Shown: one piece after another, positions 1 through 5,793 of the stretch
Layout: each line of letters begins with the position of its first letter
Numbering within the stretch: position 1 is the first letter of the stretch
Assembly: GCA_025352865.1 (NCBI GenBank)
Contig: JANXSB010000606.1
Span: forward strand, 1-11,560
DNA: 11,560 nucleotides
From: Chthoniobacter sp.
GTDB taxonomy: Bacteria > Verrucomicrobiota > Verrucomicrobiia > Chthoniobacterales > Chthoniobacteraceae
Reading direction: 5' to 3'
Program-made: the position numbers and the translations under genes
The notes under the pieces: generated by a model
Told to the model about the DNA's origin: nothing
What the model saw: the letters and a program-made list of their open reading frames with translations, nothing else
The model's database searches: none

Positions 1-1034
1 GTCGTGAGCGTGCCGGTTTTGTCCATCGCCACGATCTTCACCTCGGCGAGCTGCTCGACCGCCGCGCCGCCCCGGAAGAGGATTCTGCGCCGCGCGCCCC
101 ACGCAATCGCGGCGAGGATCGCCGACGGAATCGAGAGCACCAGAGCGCATGGTGAGGCGACGACGAGGAGCGTCATCGCGTGGTAAAATGCGCTCACGTC
201 GCCCGGCACGGAAACGAACGGGCGGTGATGCAGCGGGAGCCACCAGACGAAGAACATGACGAGCGTGAGTGAGAGAATCGCGTAGGTGTAGTGCGTGCCG
301 AATTTGTCCGTGAAACGCTGCGCGGGGGCCTTGTTGCGCTGCGCGGTCTGGATGAGGTGGATGATTTTTTGCAGCGCGCTCTCCTGCGCGGGTCGCGCGA
401 CCACGGCCTCGACCACGCCCCACAGATTCAGCGTGCCCGAGAGCAGCGCATCGCCCACATGCTTCTCCACGGGCGTGGCCTCCCCGGTGAGGTTGGATTC
501 GTCCGCCGCCGTCTCGCCTTTCACGACTTCGGCATCCACCGGAAACTGCTCGCCCGGCTTGATCCGCAGTCGCATCCTCGCCTGCAATTCGGCGACGGGC
601 ACGATGCGCTCCACTCCGGCCGGATCAAGCACCGTGGCTGATTTCGGGGCGGAGTCGATGAGCGAGCTGATCTCCTTTTGCGTCCGCTCCATGGCGTAGT
701 GCTCCAGCGCGCCGGAGAGCGAAAAAAGGAAGAGCAGCGCCGAGCCCTCCGCCCATTCGCCGATCGCCGCCGCACCCGCCGCGACGGCGACCATGAGGAA
801 ATGCACGTCGATTTCCCGCTCGCGCAGTCTCTCCCAAACCTCCTGCACCGTGAACCACGCGCCCGCGAGATACGCGGTGGCGAACAGGCCGGACGCGAGC
901 CCCGCGTGCGCGCCCGTCGCCCACCAGCCCGCGAGCGCGCACACCGCGCAGACGCCGCTCGCCACGAGCTGTTCCTTCCACTCGCCTTCGTGGTCGTGGT
1001 CGTGGTGATGATCGTGCCCAGCGTGCGAGTCCAT
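1..1034 (-). CDS. P1B-type heavy-metal-transporting ATPase, N-terminal part (runs off left edge)
   Basis: This is the N-terminal 344 codons of a membrane pump that uses ATP to move a transition-metal ion across the inner membrane. Seen in frame: TGEAT of the actuator domain at residues 183-187, the intramembrane motif SPCALV at 294-299, and the phosphorylation motif DKTGTLT at 338-344, with D338 as the phospho-acceptor. Several hydrophobic segments lie around residues 25-95 and 250-310. The N-terminus is rich in His and Asp (HDHHHDHDHE, residues 7-16), and no CxxC metal-binding domain is visible. SPC in place of CPC is typical of the P1B-4 group (Co/Fe/Zn/Ni exporters such as CoaT and CtpD), so I favour that over a copper pump. 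The confirming HEGxT motif would lie outside the window. The ATG at 1034 is chosen because it begins the His-rich tail. The gene is divergent from the dehydrogenase, with about 95 bp between them for promoters. Confidence 0.93.
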   Translation of the reverse strand, partial: MDSHAGHDHHHDHDHEGEWKEQLVASGVCAVCALAGWWATGAHAGLASGLFATAYLAGAWFTVQEVWERLREREIDVHFLMVAVAAGAAAIGEWAEGSALLFLFSLSGALEHYAMERTQKEISSLIDSAPKSATVLDPAGVERIVPVAELQARMRLRIKPGEQFPVDAEVVKGETAADESNLTGEATPVEKHVGDALLSGTLNLWGVVEAVVARPAQESALQKIIHLIQTAQRNKAPAQRFTDKFGTHYTYAILSLTLVMFFVWWLPLHHRPFVSVPGDVSAFYHAMTLLVVASPCALVLSIPSAILAAIAWGARRRILFRGGAAVEQLAEVKIVAMDKTGTLT

Positions 1035-1129
1035 GAATGAGCGCTTTGCTTCGCATCGCGGCGGCGGTTTGTCATCCCGCGAAATGGCGCGTGGTTCCCT
1101 TTTCCGCAGCGCGCAGGCATAGTGGGGCC

Positions 1130-1439
1130 GTGATTATCTATTTCGTCGAAACCGAACCGGGAGAGCAGGAATTTTACGCCCACGGCCTGGCGGAACACGA
1201 TGTCCGCTTCGTCCCCACGCTCGCCGAGATCGGCGACGATGTGGAAATCCTCGCGCCTTTCATCAATGCGAAAGTCACCGCCGAATTTCTCGCCGCGCAC
1301 CCGCGGCTGCGCTTCATCGCCACGCGCTCCACGGCCACGGACCACCTCGATCTCCCCGCGTGCAAGGCGCATGGCGTGGTCGTGTCGCACGTCCCTTTTC
1401 ACGCCGAGACGACGGTGGCCGAGCACACCTTCGCGCTCA
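1130..1439 (+). pseudogene. D-lactate dehydrogenase-like (2-hydroxyacid dehydrogenase), 5' fragment split by transposon
   Basis: This is the first 103 codons of an NAD-dependent D-isomer-specific 2-hydroxyacid dehydrogenase, resembling D-lactate dehydrogenase, which interconverts pyruvate and D-lactate in the cytoplasm. The fragment carries the substrate-binding half: FIATRSTATDHLDL at residues 62-75, and VPFHAETTVAEHTFAL at 88-103, a conserved family stretch. I choose the GTG at 1130 because the protein then begins MIIYFVETEP, as family members do. The ATG at 1037 would add an unrelated Arg/Ala-rich leader and would sit 2 bp from the divergent ATPase start. The reading frame runs into the inverted repeat and stops at a TAG at 1442-1444, giving about 104 residues with no NAD-binding domain. 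The rest of the gene resumes at 5821. The gene is therefore very probably inactive, although excision would restore it. Confidence 0.93.
1432..1439. repeat. Target-site duplication, left copy (CGCGCTCA)
   Basis: CGCGCTCA directly precedes the left inverted repeat and recurs at 5813-5820 directly after the right one. An 8-bp direct duplication fits IS1-family transposition, which typically gives 8-9 bp. The site lies inside the dehydrogenase codons for Phe-Ala-Leu-Met. Confidence 0.95.
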
Positions 1440-1458
1440 GGTAGTGTCCTAATTTGAA
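1440..1458 (+). repeat. Left terminal inverted repeat, 19 bp
   Basis: The sequence is GGTAGTGTCCTAATTTGAA and matches the reverse complement of 5794-5812 at all 19 positions. The two ends diverge immediately inward. The GGT start is like the ends of IS1. The repeat supplies the TAG that ends the 5' dehydrogenase fragment, and on the other strand the TAG that ends the methyltransferase. Confidence 0.96.
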
Positions 1459-2321
1459 TCGTCAGGCCAAACGATTGTCAGATCGGAAGCGTGCTCGCGA
1501 GCGAGGGCGACATAAGATTTATCCAACTCGAAGCCGATGAATCGGCCCACCTTGCAGCGGATCGCGGCCACCCAAGAGCTTCCGATCCCAAGAAACGGGT
1601 CCATCACTACCAAATCGGGGCGGCATCCATGCAGCCGTATGCACTGCTCTGGCAGGGCGATTGGAAATGTCGCCGGGTGCGGACGATCCTTGTCACGGCA
1701 CTGAATGGTTTCGTACGGGATAAACCAAGTGTTTCCACGGCACCGCTTGTCCATTCCGTCCGTGTGCTCCCAGCGCGAGATGTTGCTCTTGTGTTTGTAT
1801 TCTACGCCCACAGCCCGCCGGTCGATTGGAGTGCTTCCCGTTGGCGTGAGATGGAAAATGTATTCGTGGCAGTCGTTTACGAACCGTTCTGAGTTGATCG
1901 GCTTGAAATGCCCCTTGGAAAGCTCGTGACCGGCATCGTCGATTACCGTAATCGCCTTGATCCAATGAATCGTGTTTTGGAGGACAAATTTTTCGTCTTT
2001 GAGAATCTGGAAAAGAAGCGCGTGAGGAATCGTGGGATTGCTTGGAGAACTGCCGAGATTGAGGAACAACGACCCCTGATCTTTCAAAACGTCCCGGATG
2101 CTGCGCGACCACGAAACGCACCAATTCAGGTATTCCGCCTGTTCGAGGGTATCCATGTAGGTGCCGTAATTGATGCCCAGATTGTAGGGCGGCGAAGTCA
2201 CCACTACATCCACGCTTCCTTTTTCCAGAGACGCCATCCGCTTGATGCAATCCCCGGAGCGAACGTGATGATCGGTAGTTTTTGGACGGACTGATTTTGA
2301 CCTTGTTGCGGGGCGCGGCAT
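1449..2321 (-). CDS. Beta-class DNA methyltransferase (N4-cytosine or N6-adenine)
   Basis: This 290-aa protein transfers a methyl group from S-adenosylmethionine to an exocyclic amino group of a DNA base. Catalytic motif IV, TSPPYNLG, is at residues 42-49. A motif-X-like segment, HPATFPIALPEQCI, is at 215-228. The cofactor motif I, DPFLGIGSSW, is at 241-250, followed by FIGFELDKSY at 261-270. Motif IV preceding motif I defines the beta class. SPPY rather than DPPY favours N4-cytosine, but some SPPYN enzymes methylate adenine, so the base is unsettled. GIGSSW departs from the usual GSGTT. The TAG stop at 1449-1451 lies inside the left inverted repeat, so the last residues (Ser-Asn) are encoded by transposon-end DNA. 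The gene lies 41 bp downstream of the 217-aa gene on the same strand, probably in one operon. No endonuclease is recognisable. An orphan or regulatory methyltransferase is the likeliest reading. The target sequence cannot be inferred. Confidence 0.95.
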   Translation of the reverse strand: MPRPATRSKSVRPKTTDHHVRSGDCIKRMASLEKGSVDVVVTSPPYNLGINYGTYMDTLEQAEYLNWCVSWSRSIRDVLKDQGSLFLNLGSSPSNPTIPHALLFQILKDEKFVLQNTIHWIKAITVIDDAGHELSKGHFKPINSERFVNDCHEYIFHLTPTGSTPIDRRAVGVEYKHKSNISRWEHTDGMDKRCRGNTWFIPYETIQCRDKDRPHPATFPIALPEQCIRLHGCRPDLVVMDPFLGIGSSWVAAIRCKVGRFIGFELDKSYVALAREHASDLTIVWPDDSN

Positions 2322-2362
2322 CCCCCATTGAACACGAAATTTTTAGGAGTACAAATCCAATT

Positions 2363-3016
2363 TCAAAGAAGTTTGGGCTCCCCTGAGTCGGCAGCGGGCC
2401 GTGCGGGTTTTCGGAAAAGTTCGGGGAGATGTGAATTGAAAATCGACTTCAACGAATTTTGCCATCCGCCGACCCCATAATTGAGGTAATAGTGGCGCAT
2501 GTCCTGGAGCAATTTTTGGTTGAGGATTATTTCCGGGCCGTCCGACTCCATGCAGCTTTGGAGTCGCTTGAACAGACTTTGCCATCCCCCGCTTCCGATG
2601 GTTCGCTCGTCTTGGAACAACGAATTTATTTCCGGCCCGGTGAGGTCGAAGATGAAAGTTTCTTCGGTCGTGTAAATAGTCGGGCGGCTTCCAGCGCCGC
2701 GCGATTCGATGAACAGCAACGGTTTCTTGCCTTGCGTGAGTTTCACGAGCGCAGCCGCAACGCTTTGCGGATTTCGCTTCACCTGCGGATATGCCCTGCG
2801 CAACGCCTCGATAACGCCCTCTTTTGTAATCCCTTCGCGCATCTCGGAGACGACGGTTTTTATGGCGGTTGCCAGCGTCACGCGCCCAAAATCGTCGTGG
2901 TCGAGTGTAGAGACATCTACCTCCAAACTCGTCAATAGTTCGTCCATCGCTTTTAGGGCTTTGCGTAGCTTTTGCCGTTCTATGATTAACATAGAGATGT
3001 CGATTCCGTGCTGCAT
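2363..3016 (-). CDS. Unknown protein with winged-helix-like region and duplicated GGWQ motif; methyltransferase partner
   Basis: I do not recognise this 217-aa protein with certainty. Residues 10-35 are charged and helical, possibly a coiled coil. Residues 45-120 read like a winged-helix or HARE-type fold, with helices around TKEGVIEALRRAYP (64-77) and NPQSVAAALVKL (82-93), then a wing ending at RPTIYTTEE. The C-terminal third has an internal repeat: GSGGWQSLFKRLQ at 141-153 and GVGGWQNSLKSIF at 181-193. From memory, similar GGWQ/YGxGGW endings occur in prophage hypothetical proteins, but I cannot verify that here. No PD-(D/E)xK, HNH or GIY-YIG nuclease motif is visible. The gene sits upstream of the methyltransferase with a 41-bp gap and is probably co-transcribed, which suggests a DNA-binding helper, specificity or control role (inference). 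The start is uncertain: Met1 and Met9 both lack a clear ribosome-binding site. Confidence 0.8.
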   Translation of the reverse strand: MQHGIDISMLIIERQKLRKALKAMDELLTSLEVDVSTLDHDDFGRVTLATAIKTVVSEMREGITKEGVIEALRRAYPQVKRNPQSVAAALVKLTQGKKPLLFIESRGAGSRPTIYTTEETFIFDLTGPEINSLFQDERTIGSGGWQSLFKRLQSCMESDGPEIILNQKLLQDMRHYYLNYGVGGWQNSLKSIFNSHLPELFRKPARPAADSGEPKLL

Positions 3017-3250
3017 TTCAGCGTGAAGGTTCCACCGCCCAAAATAAAAAGCAACAAGAAGCTACAAAAGACTTGCGCCGTCGTTCAGCGTACGAGAGCC
3101 TCCAGACCGAAAGGAGGCTTCTGCATGATGAGAAGAGCCTCTAGCGCAACGCGGCTAGCCCAGCCGCCGGAAGCGTGACGACATAAAAAAGACTGGGCCG
3201 CGTGATTTTAGTGTCCTTGCAAGACGATCACGCGGCCCAGGAGGGCAACC
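3017..3250. other. Structured non-coding stretch upstream of the left operon
   Basis: No convincing protein-coding frame is present. The stretch contains three hairpins: AGCCTCC/GGAGGCT (3097-3103 with 3113-3119, 9-nt loop), CTAGC/GCTAG (3141-3145 with 3154-3158), and the perfect 14-bp stem annotated separately at 3193-3240. The promoter for the 217-aa/methyltransferase unit should lie near 3017-3070 on the minus strand, but I see no clear -35/-10 pair. Together with the tRNA-like fold that follows, the stretch could be one structured RNA on the plus strand, or relics of earlier insertions. Confidence 0.5.
3193..3240. repeat. Perfect 14-bp inverted repeat (hairpin) with 20-nt loop
   Basis: CTGGGCCGCGTGAT at 3193-3206 is the exact reverse complement of 3227-3240. 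The loop contains the palindrome CTTGCAAG (3216-3223). It also contains TAGTGTCCT (3209-3217), which equals nine consecutive bases of the element's terminal repeat. The stem is very GC-rich. No T-run follows on the plus strand, so it is not a classical terminator in that direction. On the minus strand the stem is followed by TCTTTTTTATG, so it could end minus-strand transcription coming from the ribbon-helix-helix gene. Confidence 0.8.
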
Positions 3251-3318
3251 GGGGCCAGCTTGGTAGCGTCAGCAGACTTTACACCTAGCGGACGAGGGTT
3301 CGATCCCCTCTGGCTCCA
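3251..3318 (+). other. tRNA/tmRNA-like fold, degenerate
   Basis: GGGGCCA at 3251-3257 pairs with TGGCTCC at 3311-3317 as a 7-bp acceptor stem with one G-U, followed by an unpaired A. Immediately inside the 3' strand is a canonical T-arm: GAGGG, loop TTCGATC, CCCTC (3294-3310). TTGGTAGCG near 3260 resembles a tRNA D-loop, but there is no proper D-stem and the usual positions 8-9 are missing. The middle forms a stem of about 6-7 bp with one mismatch (3267-3273 with 3288-3294) and a 14-nt loop, with no normal 7-nt anticodon loop. At 68 nt it is too short for a normal tRNA. The GGACG-T-arm ending resembles the 3' end of tmRNA. It could be a pseudo-tRNA, an attachment-site relic, or a tRNA mimic in a transcript. 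I do not call it a working tRNA gene. Confidence 0.5.
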
Positions 3319-3319
3319 A

Positions 3320-3502
3320 TTACGTAGTACGAATATCATGCCCGGCGGATGCGAGCAACTGATTTCTGGCCCACTCGGAAGGTTTTTGACTGGCCCTTTT
3401 GGCCGCGGCGTCGATGCGCCTCCGTTCATCTTTCGACAGGCGCACCGGGAACACGGCCCGCACTTCGTTCTTCGGTAATTTCGGGCGTCCGGCTTTTGGC
3501 AT
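3320..3502 (-). CDS. Small ribbon-helix-helix (CopG/Arc-like) DNA-binding protein
   Basis: This 60-aa protein has the pattern of a ribbon-helix-helix regulator. It has a short basic leader (GRPKLPK), a strand (EVRAVFPVRL, residues 13-22), helix 1 (SKDERRRIDAAAKRA, 23-37), the turn SQKP, and helix 2 (SEWARNQLLASA). Such proteins bind inverted-repeat operators as dimers through the strand. The gene is divergent from the transposase, and a strong inverted repeat lies directly upstream of its ATG, so I infer that it represses itself and the transposase. Its stop codon lies 1 bp beyond the end of the tRNA-like fold. An alternative role is as a MobC-like accessory protein acting at the transposon ends. 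Confidence 0.8.
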   Translation of the reverse strand: MPKAGRPKLPKNEVRAVFPVRLSKDERRRIDAAAKRASQKPSEWARNQLLASAGHDIRTT

Positions 3503-3506
3503 AATT

Positions 3507-3555
3507 AAAGTAATACGAAAATAGTTCTTGCCTCACAGTATTTCCGTATTACGTT
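3507..3555. promoter_or_regulatory. Inverted-repeat operator between the ribbon-helix-helix gene and the transposase
   Basis: GTAATACGAAAATA (3510-3523) and TATTTCCGTATTAC (3539-3552) are inverted copies matching at 13 of 14 positions, with a 15-bp spacer centred near 3531. Extending each arm to 20 bp keeps 16 matches. The repeat fills the 74-bp gap between the two divergent start codons, where both promoters must lie. Binding by the neighbouring ribbon-helix-helix protein would block both genes (inference). I cannot place clear -35/-10 boxes. Confidence 0.7.
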
Positions 3556-3576
3556 AATCGCAAGCAAAACCTCAAT

Positions 3577-4401
3577 ATGGCAAACATCCTCTCCACCGAA
3601 AAACAGGCCGTCGTCATCGGCGCTCTCGCCGAAGGCAACAGCATCCGCAGCATTGAGCGCATGACAGGCGTGCATCGCGATACGGTCATGCGGCTCGGCG
3701 TCCGCGTGGGCGAAGGGTGCGCGCGGGTGCTCGACGAAAAGATGCGCGGACTCGACTGCAAACGCGTCGAGGTTGACGAGATTTGGGGGTTCATCGGCAA
3801 AAAGCAAAAGAACGCCTCGCGGGAGGATCGGCGCGCCGGACTCGGCGACGTGTGGACGTTCCTTTCGATTGATCCCGAAACAAAATTGATGCCCAACTTC
3901 GTCGTCGGCCAGCGCGACCGCTACCACACGATTGCCTTCATGGAAGACTTGGCGAAGCGGCTGAAAAACCGCATCCAGCTTTCGAGCGATGCAATGGCCG
4001 CGTATCCAGACGCGGTGGAACTGGCGTTCGGAACCGAGGTCGATTACGGCCAGATCGTAAAGCAATACGCATCCCCGACCGGCGAGGATGCGCGTAGGTA
4101 CAGCCCCGCCGAAGTGGTGGCTATCCGCAAGGAACGCATCAATGGCGATCCTAAATATGATCTCGTCTGCACGTCCTACATTGAACGCGCCAACCTCACG
4201 GCCCGCACGCACTGCAAGCGGCTCGCGCGGCTCACGCTGGCGTTTTCCAAGAAGCTCGAAAACTTCAAAGCTGCCATCGGGCTGCATCTCGGGTACTACA
4301 ACCTCGTGAAAACCCACTCCACCGTGCGCTGCACGCCCGCAATGGCCGCTGGCGTCGAAAGCAGCGCGTGGACCGTCACCGACCTCATCAATGCCGCCTG
4401 A
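3577..4401 (+). CDS. IS1-family-like DDE transposase (single reading frame)
   Basis: This 274-aa protein catalyses cutting and joining of the element's ends. A helix-turn-helix, EGNSIRSIERMTGVHRDTV, occupies residues 19-37. The catalytic triad is read as D67 in VEVDEIWGFIGKK, D138 in LSSDAMAAYP, and E203 in YIERANL. The stretch YIERANLTARTHCKRLARLT, followed by LAFSKK, closely parallels the IS1 InsB segment around its catalytic Glu (RIERHNL, then SFSKS). The 8-bp target duplication and GGT-starting ends agree. Classical IS1 makes its transposase by frameshifting between insA and insB. Here a single uninterrupted frame encodes the whole protein, as in some other IS1-family groups. All three acidic residues are intact, so the protein is probably active. 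The ATG at 3577 follows the operator by 21 bp and no strong ribosome-binding site is visible, which could keep expression low. Confidence 0.94.
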   Translation: MANILSTEKQAVVIGALAEGNSIRSIERMTGVHRDTVMRLGVRVGEGCARVLDEKMRGLDCKRVEVDEIWGFIGKKQKNASREDRRAGLGDVWTFLSIDPETKLMPNFVVGQRDRYHTIAFMEDLAKRLKNRIQLSSDAMAAYPDAVELAFGTEVDYGQIVKQYASPTGEDARRYSPAEVVAIRKERINGDPKYDLVCTSYIERANLTARTHCKRLARLTLAFSKKLENFKAAIGLHLGYYNLVKTHSTVRCTPAMAAGVESSAWTVTDLINAA

Positions 4402-4687
4402 CCCGAAATACATCGCCAAGTTGAAAGAGGCGATCCGCGCCACGCACGGATGCGGAGCGCGCCACTTCACGACTGTCCCTGTGACGGAGACGTTTCGCGG
4501 AAAGATCGTGTGGCATGGGGACGTTGAGGTTTTCGATCTCATCAACCACCCGAAGGCGCAGCACTGCTACGCCTGGGCGTATCAGGAGGGCGGCACGATG
4601 CACACGACCGCCGTGCTCGGATTGCCGCCTGTCGATTCCGCAGAGAGCGCTGTGAAGGTGGCGATTGCGGCGTCTGCTAGGGCGTAA
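4391..4687 (+). CDS. 98-aa accessory protein translationally coupled to the transposase
   Basis: I do not recognise a named family. The start codon lies inside the last codons of the transposase, with an 11-bp overlap, ATGCCGCCTGA. This arrangement usually means translational coupling and a shared function. The protein is compact and has no membrane segments. Its middle reads VWHGDVEVFDLINHPKAQHCY and then AWAYQEGG, followed by TTAVLGLPPVDSAESAVKVAIAA near the C-terminus, a clean alternating strand/helix pattern. Codon use is like that of the transposase. I infer a transposition accessory, such as an end-binding, stability or regulatory protein. A stand-alone cargo protein is possible but less likely because of the overlap. 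Confidence 0.72.
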   Translation: MPPDPKYIAKLKEAIRATHGCGARHFTTVPVTETFRGKIVWHGDVEVFDLINHPKAQHCYAWAYQEGGTMHTTAVLGLPPVDSAESAVKVAIAASARA

Positions 4688-4728
4688 TTTGGCGCGGAAG
4701 CCATCTAAATTCGGCTCTGTTAATAACT

Positions 4729-5130
4729 TTGTTCCACGTAGCTAAAATCAGCGTTCCACAGGCATTGCTTGTTGTTGACAAGTCAACAAATATGTTGCTT
4801 TGGATAGGAAAGCGCTTACAACTCGCGCCGAGTGCTTCCCCTCCAAAGTACGCAACAGGTGGCGACCGACAATCGCCAGCGGTTCGTATGATGGATAGAG
4901 ATCCATTCGTCCACCACATCCCGCTCCTCATGTCTGCCACCATCCAACTAGATCCTTGCATTGCCCGTGCGCGGAAAATTGTCGCCGAAACGTCGCCGAA
5001 AACGGCTTTCGTGCGCAAACACTTCGCCAATGGCCGTCCAAACAATTCTCAGGATTCCACTACTGAAGGAACTGTTCAGGCCGTTGGTCGCTTGCTGAAG
5101 GCATACAAGAAATTTCATCCCGCCACGTAG
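4729..5130 (+). CDS. Doubtful hypothetical ORF (start uncertain)
   Basis: Between 4688 and 5226 the only plus-strand frame of any length gives up to 133 residues from a TTG at 4729, or 80 from tandem ATGs at 4888. The C-terminal half (ARKIVAETSPKTAFVRKHF and GTVQAVGRLLKAYKKFHP) has a convincing helical, basic composition and sensible codon use. The first half does not, and no ribosome-binding site is visible at either start. A minus-strand frame of 122 codons (4677-5045) overlaps it and looks about equally protein-like in its middle. I judge the plus frame slightly better because a terminator-like hairpin follows its stop. It may be the remnant of a larger, decayed gene. No function can be given. 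Confidence 0.35.
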   Translation: MFHVAKISVPQALLVVDKSTNMLLWIGKRLQLAPSASPPKYATGGDRQSPAVRMMDRDPFVHHIPLLMSATIQLDPCIARARKIVAETSPKTAFVRKHFANGRPNNSQDSTTEGTVQAVGRLLKAYKKFHPAT

Positions 5131-5152
5131 CGGCATCTCTCTGCCTGCACGG

Positions 5153-5194
5153 AAGGCCCCATGCTCCGGCGTATATTCAAGGAGCTGGGGCTTT
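5153..5194 (+). terminator. Possible intrinsic terminator (imperfect)
   Basis: AAGGCCCCATGCTCC (5153-5167) pairs with GGAGCTGGGGCTTT (5181-5194) apart from a one-base bulge and a G-U. The loop is about 13 nt, and CTTTGTCGT follows rather than a true T-run. It sits 23 bp after the doubtful ORF and 33 bp before the 175-aa gene. That position suits ending transposase-side transcription, but the weak tail keeps confidence low. Confidence 0.4.
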
Positions 5195-5226
5195 GTCGTC
5201 TAAACCGTTAAACGCAATCCTTAACA

Positions 5227-5754
5227 ATGCCCCGGAAATCCCCTTCGCAAATTCGCAAGACTCGCTCCGAAACGCTCTATGCTGTTTGGTATAAGATTGT
5301 GGAAGAATTTGACCGGCTGGCGTTGGTTCCAAAGCTGAACGCAAAAACCGTTGCGAAGGTTGTGGAGGATTACATTGCGGCTCGGGATGCCTTCGTGGCC
5401 CGCTACAAGATCAAAGATCGCATTCAGCGCCCGAAGGTGGCCGGGCTGATGGCGGCCTCAATTCTTAAATTCAAGCCGGTCGAAATGAATGACCGCGACC
5501 ACTCCCCGGTTTATGAGTCCACTCAGGCCAACGAGCTTTTGGCCCTGTGGCATGGTCTTGGAATTTGTGCGGAGGGGGCTTCTCAAAAGAGTATCGAGGC
5601 ATTCATTTCCACGCCTCATTTTCAGACTTGGCGCGGCGACTTGCTTTGCCTTTTCGAGCAGCATCCGGCCAGCGCAGAGGCGTTCGTGATGATTTTTGAA
5701 ACGCTGAGCCTTAGTTTTTTCCCTGAGAATCTAAAGCGCAGCGACGAGAAGTAG
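5227..5754 (+). CDS. 175-aa hypothetical cargo protein
   Basis: I do not recognise this protein. It starts MPRKSPSQIRKTRSE, a basic leader, and then appears all-helical: YAVWYKIVEEFDRL (18-31), NAKTVAKVVEDYIAARDAFVARY (38-60), KIKDRIQRPKVAGLMAASIL (61-80), a middle region with YESTQANELLALWHGLG (96-112), and FISTPHFQTWRGDLLCLFEQ (126-145) near the C-terminus. No signal peptide, membrane segment or nuclease/kinase motif is visible. Codon use is less G/C-biased than the flanking host genes. It is the last gene before the right inverted repeat, 39 bp from it, and reads outward, the mirror image of the methyltransferase at the left end. This position suggests cargo. It could be a partner of the methyltransferase system, but nothing in the sequence proves it. 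No strong ribosome-binding site precedes the ATG. Confidence 0.75.
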   Translation: MPRKSPSQIRKTRSETLYAVWYKIVEEFDRLALVPKLNAKTVAKVVEDYIAARDAFVARYKIKDRIQRPKVAGLMAASILKFKPVEMNDRDHSPVYESTQANELLALWHGLGICAEGASQKSIEAFISTPHFQTWRGDLLCLFEQHPASAEAFVMIFETLSLSFFPENLKRSDEK

Positions 5755-5793
5755 TCGGCAGAATCCGCACGCCGCCTTCCGGCGAGCATGGAT

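Noticed and set aside
3251..3318. A functional tRNA-Val or tRNA-Leu gene
   Set aside because: No 5-bp anticodon stem closes around any 7-nt loop, the D-stem is missing and the length is about five bases short.
3208..3429. Minus-strand frame of 73 codons containing WSQRGSNPRPLG
   Set aside because: It reads the antisense of the tRNA-like fold. GSNPRP-type peptides are the usual false translation of T-arm sequences. It also overlaps the better-supported ribbon-helix-helix gene.
3505..4545. Minus-strand open frame of 346 codons opposite the transposase
   Set aside because: The transposase on the plus strand has clear catalytic motifs, and the antisense frame resembles no protein family.
4677..5045. 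Minus-strand frame of 122 codons
   Set aside because: It is the best rival to the doubtful plus-strand ORF. Its middle looks protein-like, but it overlaps the end of the 98-aa gene, has no ribosome-binding site and leads to no recognisable domain. It is not excluded with certainty.
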